Positions 1 through 7,554 are shown, counted from the stretch's first letter. The stretch is DNA of 12,065 nucleotides from CALCKU01 sp964571595 (GCA_964571595.1 CAZNCJ010000072.1:1-12065), one strand, 5' to 3'. Translations and numbers: made by a program. The notes: generated by a model not told the origin, from the letters alone.

Positions 1-118
1 AGTAGAGACTAATGGTCAAAATAGGCCCCATTGGCGATGAAATAACGTCTCTTCCTATCTACAATATGTCTCACATTCCGCTAAGCTAGGGAAACTACGG
101 CATTAATTTGAGAGAGAT

Positions 119-317
119 AAAACAGTCCTGTTTAGGGCGGACTGTTTGGTGGTGTGCCCAGTCGTCTGCGAACAAGTCTCACAGCCAAATTCCCTGAAAA
201 ACAGGGAATTTACAGGGAAATTTTGAATTAATAGGACTGTTTACTCATAGTAGCCCACACAACTGCATGAAAAGACAAGCGTTTTCGAAAAATTCCCTAA
301 AAAATTATCAGGGAAAT
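119..317. repeat. Cluster of short direct and inverted repeats in a gene-free region
   Basis: Bases 1-398 contain no gene I can support, but 119-317 is unusually structured. AAACAGTCC (120-128) faces GGACTGTTT (139-147) as a perfect 9-bp inverted repeat, and GGACTGTTT recurs directly at 234-242. AAATTCCCTG (187-196) and CAGGGAATTT (202-211) form a perfect 10-bp inverted repeat with an AAAAA loop, followed by another ACAGGGAAAT at 212-221. A looser pair, AATTCCCT (291-298) and AGGGAAAT (310-317), lies further on. The segment ends about 80 bases before the toxin gene. From memory, AATTCCCTG-rich intergenic blocks recur in other proteobacteria near mobile or toxin-antitoxin genes, but this is unverified. 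It could be a remnant of a non-autonomous element, or a regulatory region for the module downstream. No transposase is visible. Confidence 0.55.
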
Positions 318-398
318 ATATGTCTAAAACAGAGAAGTTAAAATAAATCAAAACTCAAACTTTGAAAAATGCTGTCACATATGATTGCATCTTTTACT

Positions 399-829
399 AT
401 GAATAAAGTGGTTTTAGACACAAATATATTTGTCTATGCCTTACTCAATAAAAACGGAGCCCCAAGACATATTATCCGTCTAGCCCTTCAAAATGAGATT
501 AAACCTATTTTCGGCAATGCCTTACTAAAGGAATATGAAGATGTTTTATCGCGTGAAAAAATTATCAAAAATGTCCCTTATCCCCAAGTGAAAGACTGAC
601 GCTTTTTTCTGCGCTTTTGTCGGTAAGCGATTGGGTATCTGTTTATTATTTATGGCGACCCAATTTACGCGATGAAGGACATAATCACTTAATAGAACTT
701 GCAATGGCAAGCGGAGCCACAACAATTATTACAGCCAATAAAAAAGACATTGCGCATGGGGGTCTACTTTTTCCAGAGCTTAGAATTTTTACGGCAAGCG
801 AATATCTTAAAGATAGGAGTTTATCATGA
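399..829 (+). pseudogene. Frameshifted PIN-domain toxin (TIGR00305/PIN_3-like)
   Basis: The gene reads in two frames. The first frame (399-599) gives the PIN start MNKVVLDTNIFVYALL and the LLKEYEDVLSREKIIK helix, then runs into a stop at 597-599. The remainder continues in the -1 frame, giving KCPLSPSERLTLFSALL and then VYYLWRPNLRDEG, ending at 829. Restoring one A in the run at 567-571 (or at 556-561) gives one continuous protein of about 143 residues, the usual family size. PIN toxins are metal-dependent RNases. Two of the expected acidic residues are present (Asp at 417-419, Glu in KEYE), and a later Asp in TANKKD. The Asp normally seen in DEADNH is His here (CAT at 680-682). The gene overlaps the antitoxin by ATGA. 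The start at 399 is chosen because family members begin just before VLDTN; ATGs at 369 and 381 are also in frame, and none has a clear ribosome site. A homopolymer sequencing error could mimic the frameshift, but the His change suggests real decay. Confidence 0.8.
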
Positions 830-1044
830 GCACACTCACCATCAGACTGCCAGATGATCAGCATGAGCGCTTAAAAGCTCTCGCCTCCAAGCGCGGCTTA
901 AGTTTGAATAAATTATTCGAGGAATTTACCTCAAAAGCCATTGCCGAATTTGACGCCGAAACGCGCTTCAAAGTTCTGGCTGCTAAAGGAAATATAAAAG
1001 ACGGGCTAGCCTTACTCGACAAAATTGATGAATATTTCGAATAA
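826..1044 (+). CDS. Ribbon-helix-helix (CopG/HicB-like) antitoxin
   Basis: This 72-residue protein begins MSTLTIRLPDDQHERLKALA and continues with SKRGLSLNKLFEEF. That is the beta strand plus two helices of a ribbon-helix-helix DNA-binding domain (residues about 3-46), followed by an acidic tail likely to contact the toxin. An AGGAG ribosome site at 815-819 lies 6 bases before the ATG, and the start overlaps the toxin stop as ATGA, so the two were translated together. In this family the antitoxin binds and silences the PIN RNase and represses its own promoter. The gene order is toxin first, antitoxin second, the reverse of many type II modules. The antitoxin is intact although its toxin is broken. 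It may persist as a regulator, as an anti-toxin against related modules, or as a relic. The exact subfamily is uncertain. Confidence 0.75.
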   Translation: MSTLTIRLPDDQHERLKALASKRGLSLNKLFEEFTSKAIAEFDAETRFKVLAAKGNIKDGLALLDKIDEYFE

Positions 1045-1138
1045 TAAATGAGTGAAACACGGATGAAGCCCAAGCCAGCATCCTATTCTGAGCGTTAAAA
1101 ACTTCTGGTGAAACGTAGCAATATCCTCAAATCGGACG

Positions 1139-3352
1139 TTAGCCAAAACTTATTTTGGAGAACTCAAAAAGATAAGATGAAAAATCACCCTTATCCATAT
1201 AGCGTACATCATGCCCGACCTGATTGACGGTCACATAAGGTAAAACGAGGCCATGAAGCATCAACTCATCGCCGCGATAGGGTGAGCTGTCCTCTTGTAA
1301 AATATACTCTGCGTCTGAGTCGAGGCCAACAAGCCGGGCACGCCTTGTGGGTAAATTTGGGGCCGCGAGAATATGAAAATAAGCAAGATATATTTTTGTT
1401 TTATCCCGTGTCGTATATTGCCAACACACCTCATTGGATGTTTTCATGACCCTATCAAATTGCCCCCCGACCATATCAGGCGCTGTTTTTTTAGCCTTGG
1501 CCATATAGTCTTGCAAAGCCGCTTTATCGTGGTCCAGATCATATTCATTCAAAGACAAGCCGCGAGCGGCGCAAAATATACCAGCCATGAACCGCGTCTT
1601 AAGCGAGGAGATACGGCCATTTTGATGATTGGGTGACGGCCCGACATAAGCTGCCAGAACATCAGTCGGGAACAGATAGGACGCCCCGTGAATAATACTT
1701 AACCGACCAATCGGGTCACACATATCACTGGTCCATGTTTGCGGCATGTAACTCAGCATTCCGAGATCAAATCGGTTGCCACCACTGGCACAATTCTCGA
1801 ATAATATATCCGGATATTTAGATGTGAGTTTGCCGAGGAGGTCATAAAGGCCAAGCATATAGCGATGAATGATCTCACCTTGCTGCTCGGGCGGAAGTGT
1901 ACTTGAACCGATCTCAGTCATATTCCGGTTCATATCCCATTTGACATAATCAATATCCCCACAGGATAAGATAGTATCGAGCTTTTCAAAAATATGCGCC
2001 CGCACATCCGCTCGCGACATATCCAGAGTCAGTTGGTTACGCCCCAAAGAGGGGATACGTCCGGGCACATGTAATATCCAATCCGGATGATCTTTATAGA
2101 ACTGGCTATTTGGGTTGACCATTTCAGGTTCGAACCAGAGCCCGAATTTCAGACCCTTGCTTTTCACACATTTCGCCAACCACGGAATACCCTTGGAAAA
2201 GCGCGCCTTATCTGCCGTCCAGTCTCCCAGTGAACTGGTATCATCACGACGACCTTCAAACCACCCATCATCAAGTACGAGCATATCCACACCGATCTCT
2301 TTGGCTTTATCGGCGAGCGCTAAGACCTTATCTTGATTAACATCAAAATAGTCGGCCTCCCATGTGTTGAGATAGGTTGGACGTGGTTTTAAGCGGAATT
2401 GCGGCGGTGAAATCTTATCGCGTACGAAATTATGCCAGATGTGACTCATGCCGCGTAATCCTTGATTTGAAAAAACCGAGAGCGCTTCGGGGGTTTCAAA
2501 GCTCTCACCTGGATTAAGGATCCACCGAAAATTGAACGGGTTCATCCCAATCATAAGCCGGACATCTTCAAACTCGCCCTTTTCAATAGTGAACGCGAAA
2601 TTCCCGCTATAAATTAACGTGCCTGCATAGACGCAACCATGATCTTCGCCGGCCCCTTTTTCCATGAGGGCGACAAAGGGGCTGTGGGCAGCGCTGGATG
2701 TGCCCCGTGTCGACTCAATCACAAATCGCCCTGCGGGAACAGCTATACGCTCTTCATTTAATTCACGCGACCATGTCCCGTGAAGGTGCAGTACATCGTA
2801 ATCATCCGCGGGAAAATCAAAAGACGCACTGTAGACATTTTGAAGTTCTATCGGAGCTTGTGACTTATTCCTGAAATGGACTGACCGTGCTAAGACACCA
2901 AAATCCTCATAAATGGTGTAAGATAGGTCGACTTCTAATCCATAAAGCGGATCTTCGAGTGTTATAATAAGCTGTTCACATTCCCCGCCGCGTGCCGAAG
3001 GTAGAGTTTCAAGTAAAGCCTTATTTTTATGCAATTTATGAGATTTATAATATAACGAGAAAACACTATTGCCATCTTTATTGCGCCCATGAAAGGCCGG
3101 TTGGCGATAATCAGACCGCCCATAGGTCGGATATTCTTGCGGCAGGTCATTGAGGCTTAAATAGGGCTTGTCTTCAAAATTAGACGCGACCTCTCTTTGA
3201 GTTCGCAGATGATGTGGCTTAATATTAAGCGGGCCAGATATGGGAGCGCCATAATAAACATGCTCTAATAAATCCGCCTCACCAACACGAAACACATATG
3301 AGAAATAATCATTCTCTAATGCAAAAGTCAGATCATCAGAAACCTGGATCAC
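1139..3352 (-). CDS. GH36 alpha-galactosidase
   Basis: The 737-residue product matches the full length of bacterial GH36 alpha-galactosidases, which release terminal alpha-linked galactose from melibiose, raffinose-type sugars or galactomannan fragments. The N-terminal beta-sandwich covers roughly residues 1-320, the (beta/alpha)8 catalytic barrel about 325-650, and a C-terminal beta domain the rest. Visible signatures include LNTWEADYFD (328-337), LVLDDGWFEGRRDD (358-371), LWFEPEMVNP (405-414), the nucleophile Asp473 in DYVKWDMNRN, CASGGNRFD (521-529), and the likely acid/base Asp543 in WTSDMCDP. There is no signal peptide, so it should act in the cytoplasm on imported oligosaccharides. The start is GTG with an AAGAGG ribosome site 6 bases upstream. 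It follows the TonB receptor on the same strand, separated by a hairpin terminator, which fits uptake followed by hydrolysis. Alpha-galactosidase is favoured over alpha-N-acetylgalactosaminidase by the adjacent Leloir genes. Substrate specificity is inferred. Confidence 0.93.
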   Translation of the reverse strand: MIQVSDDLTFALENDYFSYVFRVGEADLLEHVYYGAPISGPLNIKPHHLRTQREVASNFEDKPYLSLNDLPQEYPTYGRSDYRQPAFHGRNKDGNSVFSLYYKSHKLHKNKALLETLPSARGGECEQLIITLEDPLYGLEVDLSYTIYEDFGVLARSVHFRNKSQAPIELQNVYSASFDFPADDYDVLHLHGTWSRELNEERIAVPAGRFVIESTRGTSSAAHSPFVALMEKGAGEDHGCVYAGTLIYSGNFAFTIEKGEFEDVRLMIGMNPFNFRWILNPGESFETPEALSVFSNQGLRGMSHIWHNFVRDKISPPQFRLKPRPTYLNTWEADYFDVNQDKVLALADKAKEIGVDMLVLDDGWFEGRRDDTSSLGDWTADKARFSKGIPWLAKCVKSKGLKFGLWFEPEMVNPNSQFYKDHPDWILHVPGRIPSLGRNQLTLDMSRADVRAHIFEKLDTILSCGDIDYVKWDMNRNMTEIGSSTLPPEQQGEIIHRYMLGLYDLLGKLTSKYPDILFENCASGGNRFDLGMLSYMPQTWTSDMCDPIGRLSIIHGASYLFPTDVLAAYVGPSPNHQNGRISSLKTRFMAGIFCAARGLSLNEYDLDHDKAALQDYMAKAKKTAPDMVGGQFDRVMKTSNEVCWQYTTRDKTKIYLAYFHILAAPNLPTRRARLVGLDSDAEYILQEDSSPYRGDELMLHGLVLPYVTVNQVGHDVRYMDKGDFSSYLFEFSKISFG

Positions 3353-3358
3353 TATAAA

Positions 3359-3364
3359 CCTCTT
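3359..3364 (-). promoter_or_regulatory. Ribosome binding site fixing a GTG start for the alpha-galactosidase
   Basis: On the minus strand AAGAGG is followed by TTTATA and then GTG (3352-3350). The spacing of 6 bases is ideal and supports the GTG as the true start. The encoded protein from this GTG also begins at a typical GH36 N terminus. Confidence 0.6.
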
Positions 3365-3373
3365 TCCAAAAAT

Positions 3374-3395
3374 AAACCCGCCAAAGAGCGGGTTT
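3374..3395 (-). terminator. Rho-independent terminator after the TonB receptor
   Basis: AAACCCGC (3374-3381) pairs perfectly with GCGGGTTT (3388-3395) around a 6-base loop. Read on the minus strand, the stem is followed by the T-rich tail ATTTTTGG. It lies 45 bases past the receptor stop and about 10 bases before the ribosome site of the alpha-galactosidase, so it would end or attenuate receptor transcripts before the enzyme gene. No clear separate promoter for the enzyme fits in the 87-base gap. Partial read-through, giving less enzyme than receptor, is therefore likely (inference). Confidence 0.7.
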
Positions 3396-3439
3396 AAACT
3401 AAACTTATATTGATAAAATGGCTATCAAAATTAAACGCT

Positions 3440-6400
3440 TTAGAAAGACCCTCTCACACCAAAGATATAACGGGCACCATTATCAATGAAGGTTTCAAGG
3501 AAAGTGGCCCTCTCAGAGAATGTGAAAGCTTGCTCATTAAAGACGTTTTGGCCTTCCGCGAAGATGGCAATATCATACCCGACCCAAGGCTCGAGCGAAT
3601 AGGATGTTGTGAAATCCACTTGCGTAAAGTCATCTTGAATATCCGCAAAGCCACCTTCACCTTCGGTCGTCGCCAAGAATTCACCCCGATGATTAAGCGA
3701 TATACGCGCCTGCAAACCATGATTTTCATAGAAGATAGAAGCATTCGCTGAAAAATCAGAAATATTCTCAAGCGCAGTTCCACCTGACGTGCTGGCATCG
3801 GCAAAGGTGACATTACCCAATACACCAAACCCGCTATCATGGAGATACTGAGCTGCAAGCTCGACGCCTATAATATCTGAGTCGTCGATATTATCAGGTT
3901 GTGAATTCAAGAACGTAATCGTTTGCGGTCCCTCAGACGCATTTGTCTGGATATTGAGTGATTCTGGAATAGTTATGTCGAGTGGATTATTTGTATTGGC
4001 CACAAAATCTGTCACGCTCTTATAAAAAACAGCTCCTGTTAAAGACAGGCCATTATCCCCATACCATTCCAATGAGGCGTCAATGTTATCTGATCTTATC
4101 GCCTCTAGATTTGGGTTTCCTGACGCTGTTGACTCGGTCCCTTCATTGATCTGCGTTACCGATAAAACAGGTGAGAGATCGTTAAAAGTCGGACGCGCAA
4201 GGGACCGCGAGAATGCGGCACGCGCTTTGAGATTTTCTTTCAAATCAACCGCGATGTTAAAGCTAGGCAGCACATCGACAAATGTGTTGCTGACAGTTTG
4301 AGTGCCCGCATTACTCACCGTGATAGGGTTGTTACCAGACCCACCAGTCGCAAGAGGATCAAGCGAAATAGATGTAAAGTCCGAGGCAGCCCCCGTCGTG
4401 GTTAGGTTTGTGCGCGTAACACGCACGCCAGCATTAGCTCGAAATGGGAAGTTTCCAAGGTTTCCGCCAAAATCAAGTTGTGTGTAACCACTAATGATAT
4501 CCTCTTCGACAGAGAAAGATTGAACGTCATTAATCACAGGCGTCAAGAAACTCTCCAAGCCAGAAAGTTCGGCAACCGTTCCTGTTTCCGTTATGGTAAA
4601 TGTGCTTGGGGTATTAATATCAAAAGCGGCTACCTCATTTAATGTCACAGTCTCCCCATTATTAAGCAAGGTTTCTGCTTCCGCTTCTATGACTCCGTCG
4701 CCATTAAGGTCTATCCCGCCATTAGCTCCAACGCGGATACCTTGTTCTTGGCCCAAATTAAGAAAAGCTTGCTCAACAAGACTAATATCCACAAGGCCAA
4801 AATTACGCGGCAGATTAGCGCTCGTGGAACTGAGGAAGCCTGCGTCCTCGCCATTAAACGGCGTAATTAGGTTAGCTTGTTGCTCCGGTGTAAGGAAATC
4901 AGCAAACCCAAGCGAGCGGTCACAGATAGCCGCATTTGCAATGCCGCCATTAGGTCCGGGGTTTTGAACGTTAGGTAAGAAAATTGTTCCGTCACCACAA
5001 AATGTATTTTGGTTATTGATGAGGTTATTTGCCTTTTCGCGGGTTGAATAATCAACGCCGAAACTAAGCTTCGTCTCATTTTCATCCGCAAATTCCCACT
5101 CCGCATCCCCGCTAATCGTAAAGACCTCGTCGGAAATTTCATTGGAAGAGTTTCGTGAGAAATGAAGACGCGCATTTTCACCCGATAGCTGATCTAGCCC
5201 TACAAGAAGACTAGAAACATCAGCCGCTGGATCTAATTGAGAAATAAGTTGCGGAATATTAGAGACCGCTGGATTGTTCGCAGGCGCGTCCGGATTTTGA
5301 ATAACAATATCCGGCGCATCATTGAAATCAGGTAAGACCTGAAATATCCCATTTGGCACTTCATCCGCGGGTGTTTGTGAGAAATTTAAGCCTGGAAAAC
5401 CGACAACAAAGAATGACCCGGTTCCGTCATTCCCACCAATATTATCTCGTATGCCGTCCGCCTCCGAATAAGATACATCCAACTCGGTTGTTAATTTATC
5501 ATTCCATCTTTGCTTGTAATTACCACCAATTTGGAAGGTTTCAGTGTCCGCATTAGCGCGCCGCGCGACGAAGTCGAAAATGTTCGTAAAGCCTACACCA
5601 AAAGCACTACCGGTTTCATTCGCGCCGAAATTTGTATCCTGCGCGATCACATCATTATTTTCGTCAACTACCGCATTGATAACATTTGGCGGTTGAGTAA
5701 AAACAGATAGTGAGTCTGAATTACTTGGGCTCTCAAAGCTTGTGTAAAGCCCGTCAATCGTAAAGGACGTATTATCATTGGGCTCATACTCAAGCTGCAA
5801 AGTTGCACCGATACGTTCGCGCTCTTCTTCATTGAGGTTGAGATTGAGAGTATTCAAACGGTCATTAATGCCGTCACCATTAAAGTCTGTACTCGAATCA
5901 ATTGTAATGGACTCAGCCGTATCGGTTCTGAAATCTCTTTCTTGGAACGAGACGGAGCCGATTATACCAATCGTGTCATTGGCAAATGTGTTCGACAGCA
6001 CACCAGAAGCTTTAAAGCCGAAATCATCAGCAAGGCCTTCATATTGTGTCGCGATTTGCCCTGCGCCGTGAAAACCGGGATTATCAAGCGCACGGGCTGT
6101 TTGGATATTTACCAAACCACCGATTGACCCATCTGTTTGCGAGGCTGTTGGGGATTTAAAGACTTGCGCCGCACTAATAAGTTCTGACGGGATGACATCA
6201 AAAGAAAATTCGCGACCGGCATTTTCTGTGGCGAGTTCACGACCCTTAAATGTCAGAATGTTAAATTCTTGACCCAAACCCCGTACTGTGACGAACTGAC
6301 CTTCACCACCGCGAGAGCGCGTAATGGCGATACCTGTGACACGCTGCAAGCTTTCCGCAACATTTGTGTCCGGGAATTTACCAAGCTCTTCGGCTGAAAT

Positions 6401-6580
6401 CGCATCAACAATCGAATCGGCATTACGTTTAACATCTAGCCCACGGTCAAGTGAGGCCCGAATACCTGTAGCGATAACTTCGTCAACATCAGACGGGCTT
6501 TGCGCTATTGCCGGTGCAGCTGTCAACATGGCGCTCATGGCGACCGAACTTGCAAGCATATAAGTGAGTTTAGAATTCAT
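3440..6580 (-). CDS. TonB-dependent outer-membrane receptor, Caulobacter/Xanthomonas type
   Basis: This 1046-residue protein starts with a signal peptide (residues 1 to about 27, ending APAIAQ), followed by a TonB-box-like VDEVIATG (32-39). The plug domain covers about 45-165, with KFPDTNVAESLQRVTGIAI (68-86), TVRGLGQEFNILTFKGREL (98-116), and TDGSIGGLVNIQTA (149-162). The 22-strand beta-barrel runs from about 170 to a terminal Phe (YIFGVRGSF), the outer-membrane insertion signature. It resembles the TIGR01782 family, whose members import oligosaccharides using TonB-ExbB-ExbD energy. There is no N-terminal signalling domain, so it is not a sigma-factor transducer. The barrel has large loops holding two EF-hand-like DxNGDG stretches (232-240 and 624-636) and a possible disulfide pair, Cys528 and Cys553. 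The ATG start has a GGAGGG ribosome site. It is flanked upstream by an operator-like palindrome and downstream by a GH36 alpha-galactosidase, so the likely cargo is an alpha-galactoside. The substrate itself is inferred from context. Confidence 0.93.
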   Translation of the reverse strand: MNSKLTYMLASSVAMSAMLTAAPAIAQSPSDVDEVIATGIRASLDRGLDVKRNADSIVDAISAEELGKFPDTNVAESLQRVTGIAITRSRGGEGQFVTVRGLGQEFNILTFKGRELATENAGREFSFDVIPSELISAAQVFKSPTASQTDGSIGGLVNIQTARALDNPGFHGAGQIATQYEGLADDFGFKASGVLSNTFANDTIGIIGSVSFQERDFRTDTAESITIDSSTDFNGDGINDRLNTLNLNLNEEERERIGATLQLEYEPNDNTSFTIDGLYTSFESPSNSDSLSVFTQPPNVINAVVDENNDVIAQDTNFGANETGSAFGVGFTNIFDFVARRANADTETFQIGGNYKQRWNDKLTTELDVSYSEADGIRDNIGGNDGTGSFFVVGFPGLNFSQTPADEVPNGIFQVLPDFNDAPDIVIQNPDAPANNPAVSNIPQLISQLDPAADVSSLLVGLDQLSGENARLHFSRNSSNEISDEVFTISGDAEWEFADENETKLSFGVDYSTREKANNLINNQNTFCGDGTIFLPNVQNPGPNGGIANAAICDRSLGFADFLTPEQQANLITPFNGEDAGFLSSTSANLPRNFGLVDISLVEQAFLNLGQEQGIRVGANGGIDLNGDGVIEAEAETLLNNGETVTLNEVAAFDINTPSTFTITETGTVAELSGLESFLTPVINDVQSFSVEEDIISGYTQLDFGGNLGNFPFRANAGVRVTRTNLTTTGAASDFTSISLDPLATGGSGNNPITVSNAGTQTVSNTFVDVLPSFNIAVDLKENLKARAAFSRSLARPTFNDLSPVLSVTQINEGTESTASGNPNLEAIRSDNIDASLEWYGDNGLSLTGAVFYKSVTDFVANTNNPLDITIPESLNIQTNASEGPQTITFLNSQPDNIDDSDIIGVELAAQYLHDSGFGVLGNVTFADASTSGGTALENISDFSANASIFYENHGLQARISLNHRGEFLATTEGEGGFADIQDDFTQVDFTTSYSLEPWVGYDIAIFAEGQNVFNEQAFTFSERATFLETFIDNGARYIFGVRGSF

Positions 6581-6687
6581 GGTTTCCCTCCGTAGTGTAA
6601 TTTGTTCATTATTATTACGTGCCGAGGTTAATCAGCCTGTTTGGTATATACCGTTATTGTGAAAAATAATGTCGTCAAGCCCAAAAA

Positions 6688-6703
6688 ATTCGATTTCGAA
6701 CAT
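6688..6703 (-). promoter_or_regulatory. Operator-like palindrome upstream of the TonB receptor (putative DeoR-family site)
   Basis: TTCGA-TT-TCGAA (6689-6700) is a perfect 5-bp inverted repeat. Read on the minus strand, the wider site ATGTTCGAAATCGAA matches the site at 9737-9751 base for base. It resembles the TTCG...CGAA core of GlpR-type DeoR-family operators. It lies about 110 bases before the receptor ATG in the 243-base gap 6581-6823. A TTGACG hexamer on the minus strand (6678-6673) follows it, but I cannot place a convincing -10, so promoter position and sign of control remain open. The rest of the gap is AT-rich, with a short TAGCC-CA-GGCTA palindrome at 6786-6797 and nothing else I can assign. 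Confidence 0.6.
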
Positions 6704-6823
6704 TTTACCCATATAAAACGTAGATTCTTTACTATTTAGAATGTTTTATATAAAAAGTGACTTAAATGCAACAATATGGATACATTAGCCCAGGCTATAT
6801 ATAAATACGCCAAAACTAAAAAA

Positions 6824-7477
6824 CTATTGATTTCCAGCACCTAAAGACAAGCTGTAATCCAGATTTAGCAAGGACGGCATGAGGTTAAAAGAAAGCGTTA
6901 ACCGCCCGGATGTCTGATTGTTTTGATAGCCATGTTTCAAATGGCTTGGCCAAAATAAACAGTCACCATTTTTTACTCTTATTCTCGCTTGTCTTTGGTG
7001 AAATTTCAGCCCGTGCGGATTAGCTTTATCAGCTGGCTTGTCATAAAGCTCTGCGTGATAAGAGGACGAAGAAACTGGATGATAGAAATCGAGGGCCGTA
7101 AATTCATCCGTGTTTAAATATAGTGTGCCCGATAGCAAACTATTTGCATGATTATGTGCCGGCTGGCTTCCGCCAACTTCACACAGATTAAACCAAGCAT
7201 TAATGATCTCAAGATCACCCGATTCTGAATAATTCATGAGCTCTTTATAGGTATAATTAGCCGCCTTTCTTAAATTTTGCTCAACTGTCTTGAGTGCGTC
7301 AAATTTTGCTAAAACATTTTGGCGGGAATAATAATGCGATAAGTGTCCCTGCTGATCCCGGTCCTCATCCACCGCCTTGGAAATATGCGTATTGAAAAAT
7401 TTCGTAACTCTGTCTGTGTCCGGAACGGAGAATTTAAAAACCGGCACGGCAAATAAAGGCGCGACTTCCCATTTCAT
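6824..7477 (-). CDS. Putative 2OG-Fe(II) oxygenase (TIGR02466/2OG-FeII_Oxy_5-like)
   Basis: The 217-residue protein has the pattern of small 2-oxoglutarate/iron oxygenases of the TIGR02466 type. It starts with PLFAVPVFKF (7-16). Then come AWFNLCEVGGSQPAHNHAN (94-112), SGTLYLN (116-122), and GDCLFWPSHLKHGYQNN (171-187) with GRLTLSFNL (191-199). Likely metal ligands are His108 or His110 and His182, and Arg192 would hold the 2OG carboxylate. The acidic iron ligand is not obvious: the HxH stretch has no D/E at the usual HxD/E position. Family members hydroxylate unknown targets, and activity here is unproven. There is no signal peptide, so it should be cytoplasmic. An AGGAGG site lies 8 bases before the ATG. 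It sits 77 bases after the TPR-methyltransferase gene and before the TonB receptor, so it probably belongs to the same regulated group. A non-catalytic double-stranded beta-helix protein is the alternative. Confidence 0.7.
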   Translation of the reverse strand: MKWEVAPLFAVPVFKFSVPDTDRVTKFFNTHISKAVDEDRDQQGHLSHYYSRQNVLAKFDALKTVEQNLRKAANYTYKELMNYSESGDLEIINAWFNLCEVGGSQPAHNHANSLLSGTLYLNTDEFTALDFYHPVSSSSYHAELYDKPADKANPHGLKFHQRQARIRVKNGDCLFWPSHLKHGYQNNQTSGRLTLSFNLMPSLLNLDYSLSLGAGNQ

Positions 7478-7502
7478 ACTCTATACCTCCTACCCAAATA
7501 CG

Positions 7503-7524
7503 GAGAACATTATATATCGTTCTC
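7503..7524 (-). promoter_or_regulatory. Inverted repeat in the leader of the oxygenase-like gene
   Basis: GAGAAC (7503-7508) and GTTCTC (7519-7524) are perfect 6-bp arms separated by 10 AT-rich bases. They lie about 25 bases before the ATG at 7477, in the short gap after the methyltransferase stop. There is no T-tract after it, so it is not a typical terminator. It could be a protein-binding site or an RNA hairpin affecting translation. It differs from the TTCGA palindromes elsewhere in the window. Confidence 0.35.
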
Positions 7525-7554
7525 AAATTTTATCATAGCCGCAATGCCCCTGTC

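Noticed and set aside
1..58. Minus-strand frame open to the left edge, with ATG at 31
   Set aside because: Only about 10 codons after the ATG are visible, with no ribosome site or motif, so a gene cannot be supported.
282..291. TTTTCGAAAA as a third copy of the DeoR-type operator
   Set aside because: It lacks the TTCGA-N2-TCGAA spacing and lies next to the toxin module, so the resemblance is only the shared TCGA centre.
119..317. CRISPR array
   Set aside because: The repeats are short, unevenly spaced and both direct and inverted, with no uniform spacer length and no cas genes.
858..1073. Minus-strand frame of 71 codons over the antitoxin
   Set aside because: It is antisense to the ribbon-helix-helix gene, which has a ribosome site and domain match; the antisense product resembles nothing.
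1045..1138. Bidirectional terminator between the antitoxin and alpha-galactosidase genes
   Set aside because: The genes converge here, so one is expected, but I see no stem with a T-run in this stretch.
3440..6435. Many smaller open frames on both strands inside the TonB receptor gene, some over 100 codons
   Set aside because: They lie wholly inside a strongly supported gene and show no recognisable domain.
6673..6678. TTGACG on the minus strand as the -35 of the TonB receptor promoter
   Set aside because: No acceptable -10 occurs 16-18 bases downstream; the nearest good TATATA is about 22 bases away.
6786..6797. TAGCC-CA-GGCTA as a terminator after the oxygenase-like gene
   Set aside because: The stem is only 5 bp with a 2-base loop and no T-tract follows on the minus strand; at most it is a weak protein-binding palindrome.
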